From positions 3,603,001 to 3,667,000 of the forward strand of contig NC_134682.1 in the NCBI RefSeq assembly GCF_024713945.1: DNA of 64,000 nucleotides, given 5' to 3'. The notes under the pieces are model-generated. The model was not told the origin of the DNA and did no database searches. It worked only from the letters and a program-made list of their open reading frames with translations. The translations under genes and the position numbers were made by a program. Positions within the stretch are counted from its first letter, which is position 1. Every line of letters begins with the position of its first letter. The DNA comes from Dermatophagoides farinae (Eukaryota > Arthropoda > Arachnida > Sarcoptiformes > Pyroglyphidae). Positions 63,101 through 64,000 of the stretch are shown piece by piece.

Positions 63101-64000
63101 TGTCCAAATTTATTCTGTTTGTTTTTTTTTGTGATGATGATGATCAATTTGAATGATCACTCAAAATTCATGGAAAAAAATATTCTATTTATATCGAAAT
63201 TCTATACACTTTTTTTCGATATATTTATGAATATAGAGACGATAATATTCTGGCCAGAAAAATGTGTATGTTTGTTTTCCTGGTGTTTTATTTCTGGTGT
63301 TCAATTTTTTTTCCTCTCTTCAACATAAAGGTTTTCTTCATTTTCACATTCGATATCTAATGTCAGTCATAGTGGATAGATATTTGATGGTATGCAATTA
63401 CGGTAAATGAAAATCATGATCACATGTAATACATAACTTTTGTTTGTCTGTAAAATTTTGTACAATGTAATTTTGTATTTTTTTTTTCTCATTTCTGCTA
63501 ATTTTTTATATTCATTCAATAGATATCCAATAGACAATGTACTTTTTTTTCTTCATACTTTCCATCGATAAATTTAATGTTTGATTGACCATTGATTGAT
63601 TGGATTCGATTATTTTGATTAGAATAATGATAATAATGTCTATATGGGTTTTTTTTGGTGGCCTGTATTGGTGATTCTCGTCTTATTTTCATCAGGCAAT
63701 CAGTGATATGAAGTAAAAAAAGAAACTGGGTGTGTTTGTGTGTGTTGGTTTTGTTTTTTTTTTTTCACCACTGAATTGTTATTATTATTGTAAACATCAT
63801 CGATGAAACTAATCAAATTAAATTTGTGGTTTTTTTTTGTTATTCCATATACAATGAAAAAAAAACAAATATGAATTTTTGAGTGTGTTTGGATCATATT
63901 TTTGTTCCAGAAAGAATCAAGAGAGAGAGAGAGAGAAAAAACGAAAGAAAAACAAAAGCTAATCATCAGTAAAAAATGAATTAATTCAATTATAATTTCT
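51180..64000. other. Very AT-rich region, no convincing gene
   Basis: About 12.8 kb with dense A and T runs (for example about 25 A at 61410-61434), GA tracts (51843-51858, 58471-58491), CA/GT tracts (57006-57023, 54430-54444), CAT/ATG arrays (52453-52472, 53768-53789, 62753-62774, 62876-62894) and GGT repeats (58899-58920). Open frames on both strands are low-complexity Phe-, Ile-, Lys- and Asn-rich. Two small minus-strand exon-like pieces at 58359-58384 and 61366-61383 hint that part of this may be introns of a larger gene. Confidence 0.5.

Overview
The window is nuclear DNA from an AT-rich arthropod genome with short introns. The best guess is an astigmatid mite such as Dermatophagoides, Sarcoptes or a relative. 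This is inferred from the many CAT/ATG, CA/GT and CAA/GTT microsatellites, introns of about 50-90 bp beside a few long ones, and three secreted proteins that look like the mite DFP2-like/cuticle family. Nothing in the window is prokaryotic. No CRISPR array, insertion sequence or viral gene was seen.

Layout. 1-16 kb holds one secreted DFP2-like gene (1452-2990) followed by about 13 kb of repeat-rich DNA with no convincing gene. 16.3-24.1 kb is gene-dense: a second DFP2-like gene, an orphan single-pass membrane protein, then two tandem minus-strand MADF genes, one with a C-terminal membrane segment and one with a BESS-like motif. 24.1-26.4 kb is dominated by CAT/ATG arrays. 26.4-33 kb holds a small TATA-driven membrane-protein gene, a third DFP2-like gene, a C1GALT1/Cosmc-like glycosyltransferase-family gene and an intron-containing histone H3.3 gene. 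36.2-43.5 kb is a sidekick (sdk) adhesion gene with very few introns and an unusual N-terminus. 45.9-51.2 kb holds a small membrane protein and a six-exon PPP-family phosphatase with a long, novel-looking N-terminal half. 51.2-64 kb is very AT-rich with many homopolymers; only two tentative minus-strand mini-exons were seen.

The genes do not form one pathway. Recurrent themes are cuticle/secreted proteins (three paralogues sharing intron positions), chromatin and transcription (two MADF proteins and H3.3), and cell-surface or secretory proteins (sidekick, the orphan receptor-like protein, the Cosmc-like protein).

Most notable points: (1) the PPP phosphatase carries what look like degenerate Nudix-like and EF-hand-like regions ahead of an intact catalytic domain; (2) sidekick has two extra FN3 domains where Ig1-4 are expected, with an apparent one-base frameshift; (3) one MADF protein ends in a hydrophobic membrane-type tail; (4) the C1GALT-family protein has lost the DxD metal site, as vertebrate Cosmc has. 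All exon boundaries were read by eye from GT/AG sites and reading-frame phase, and all family calls are from memory of motifs, without a database search.
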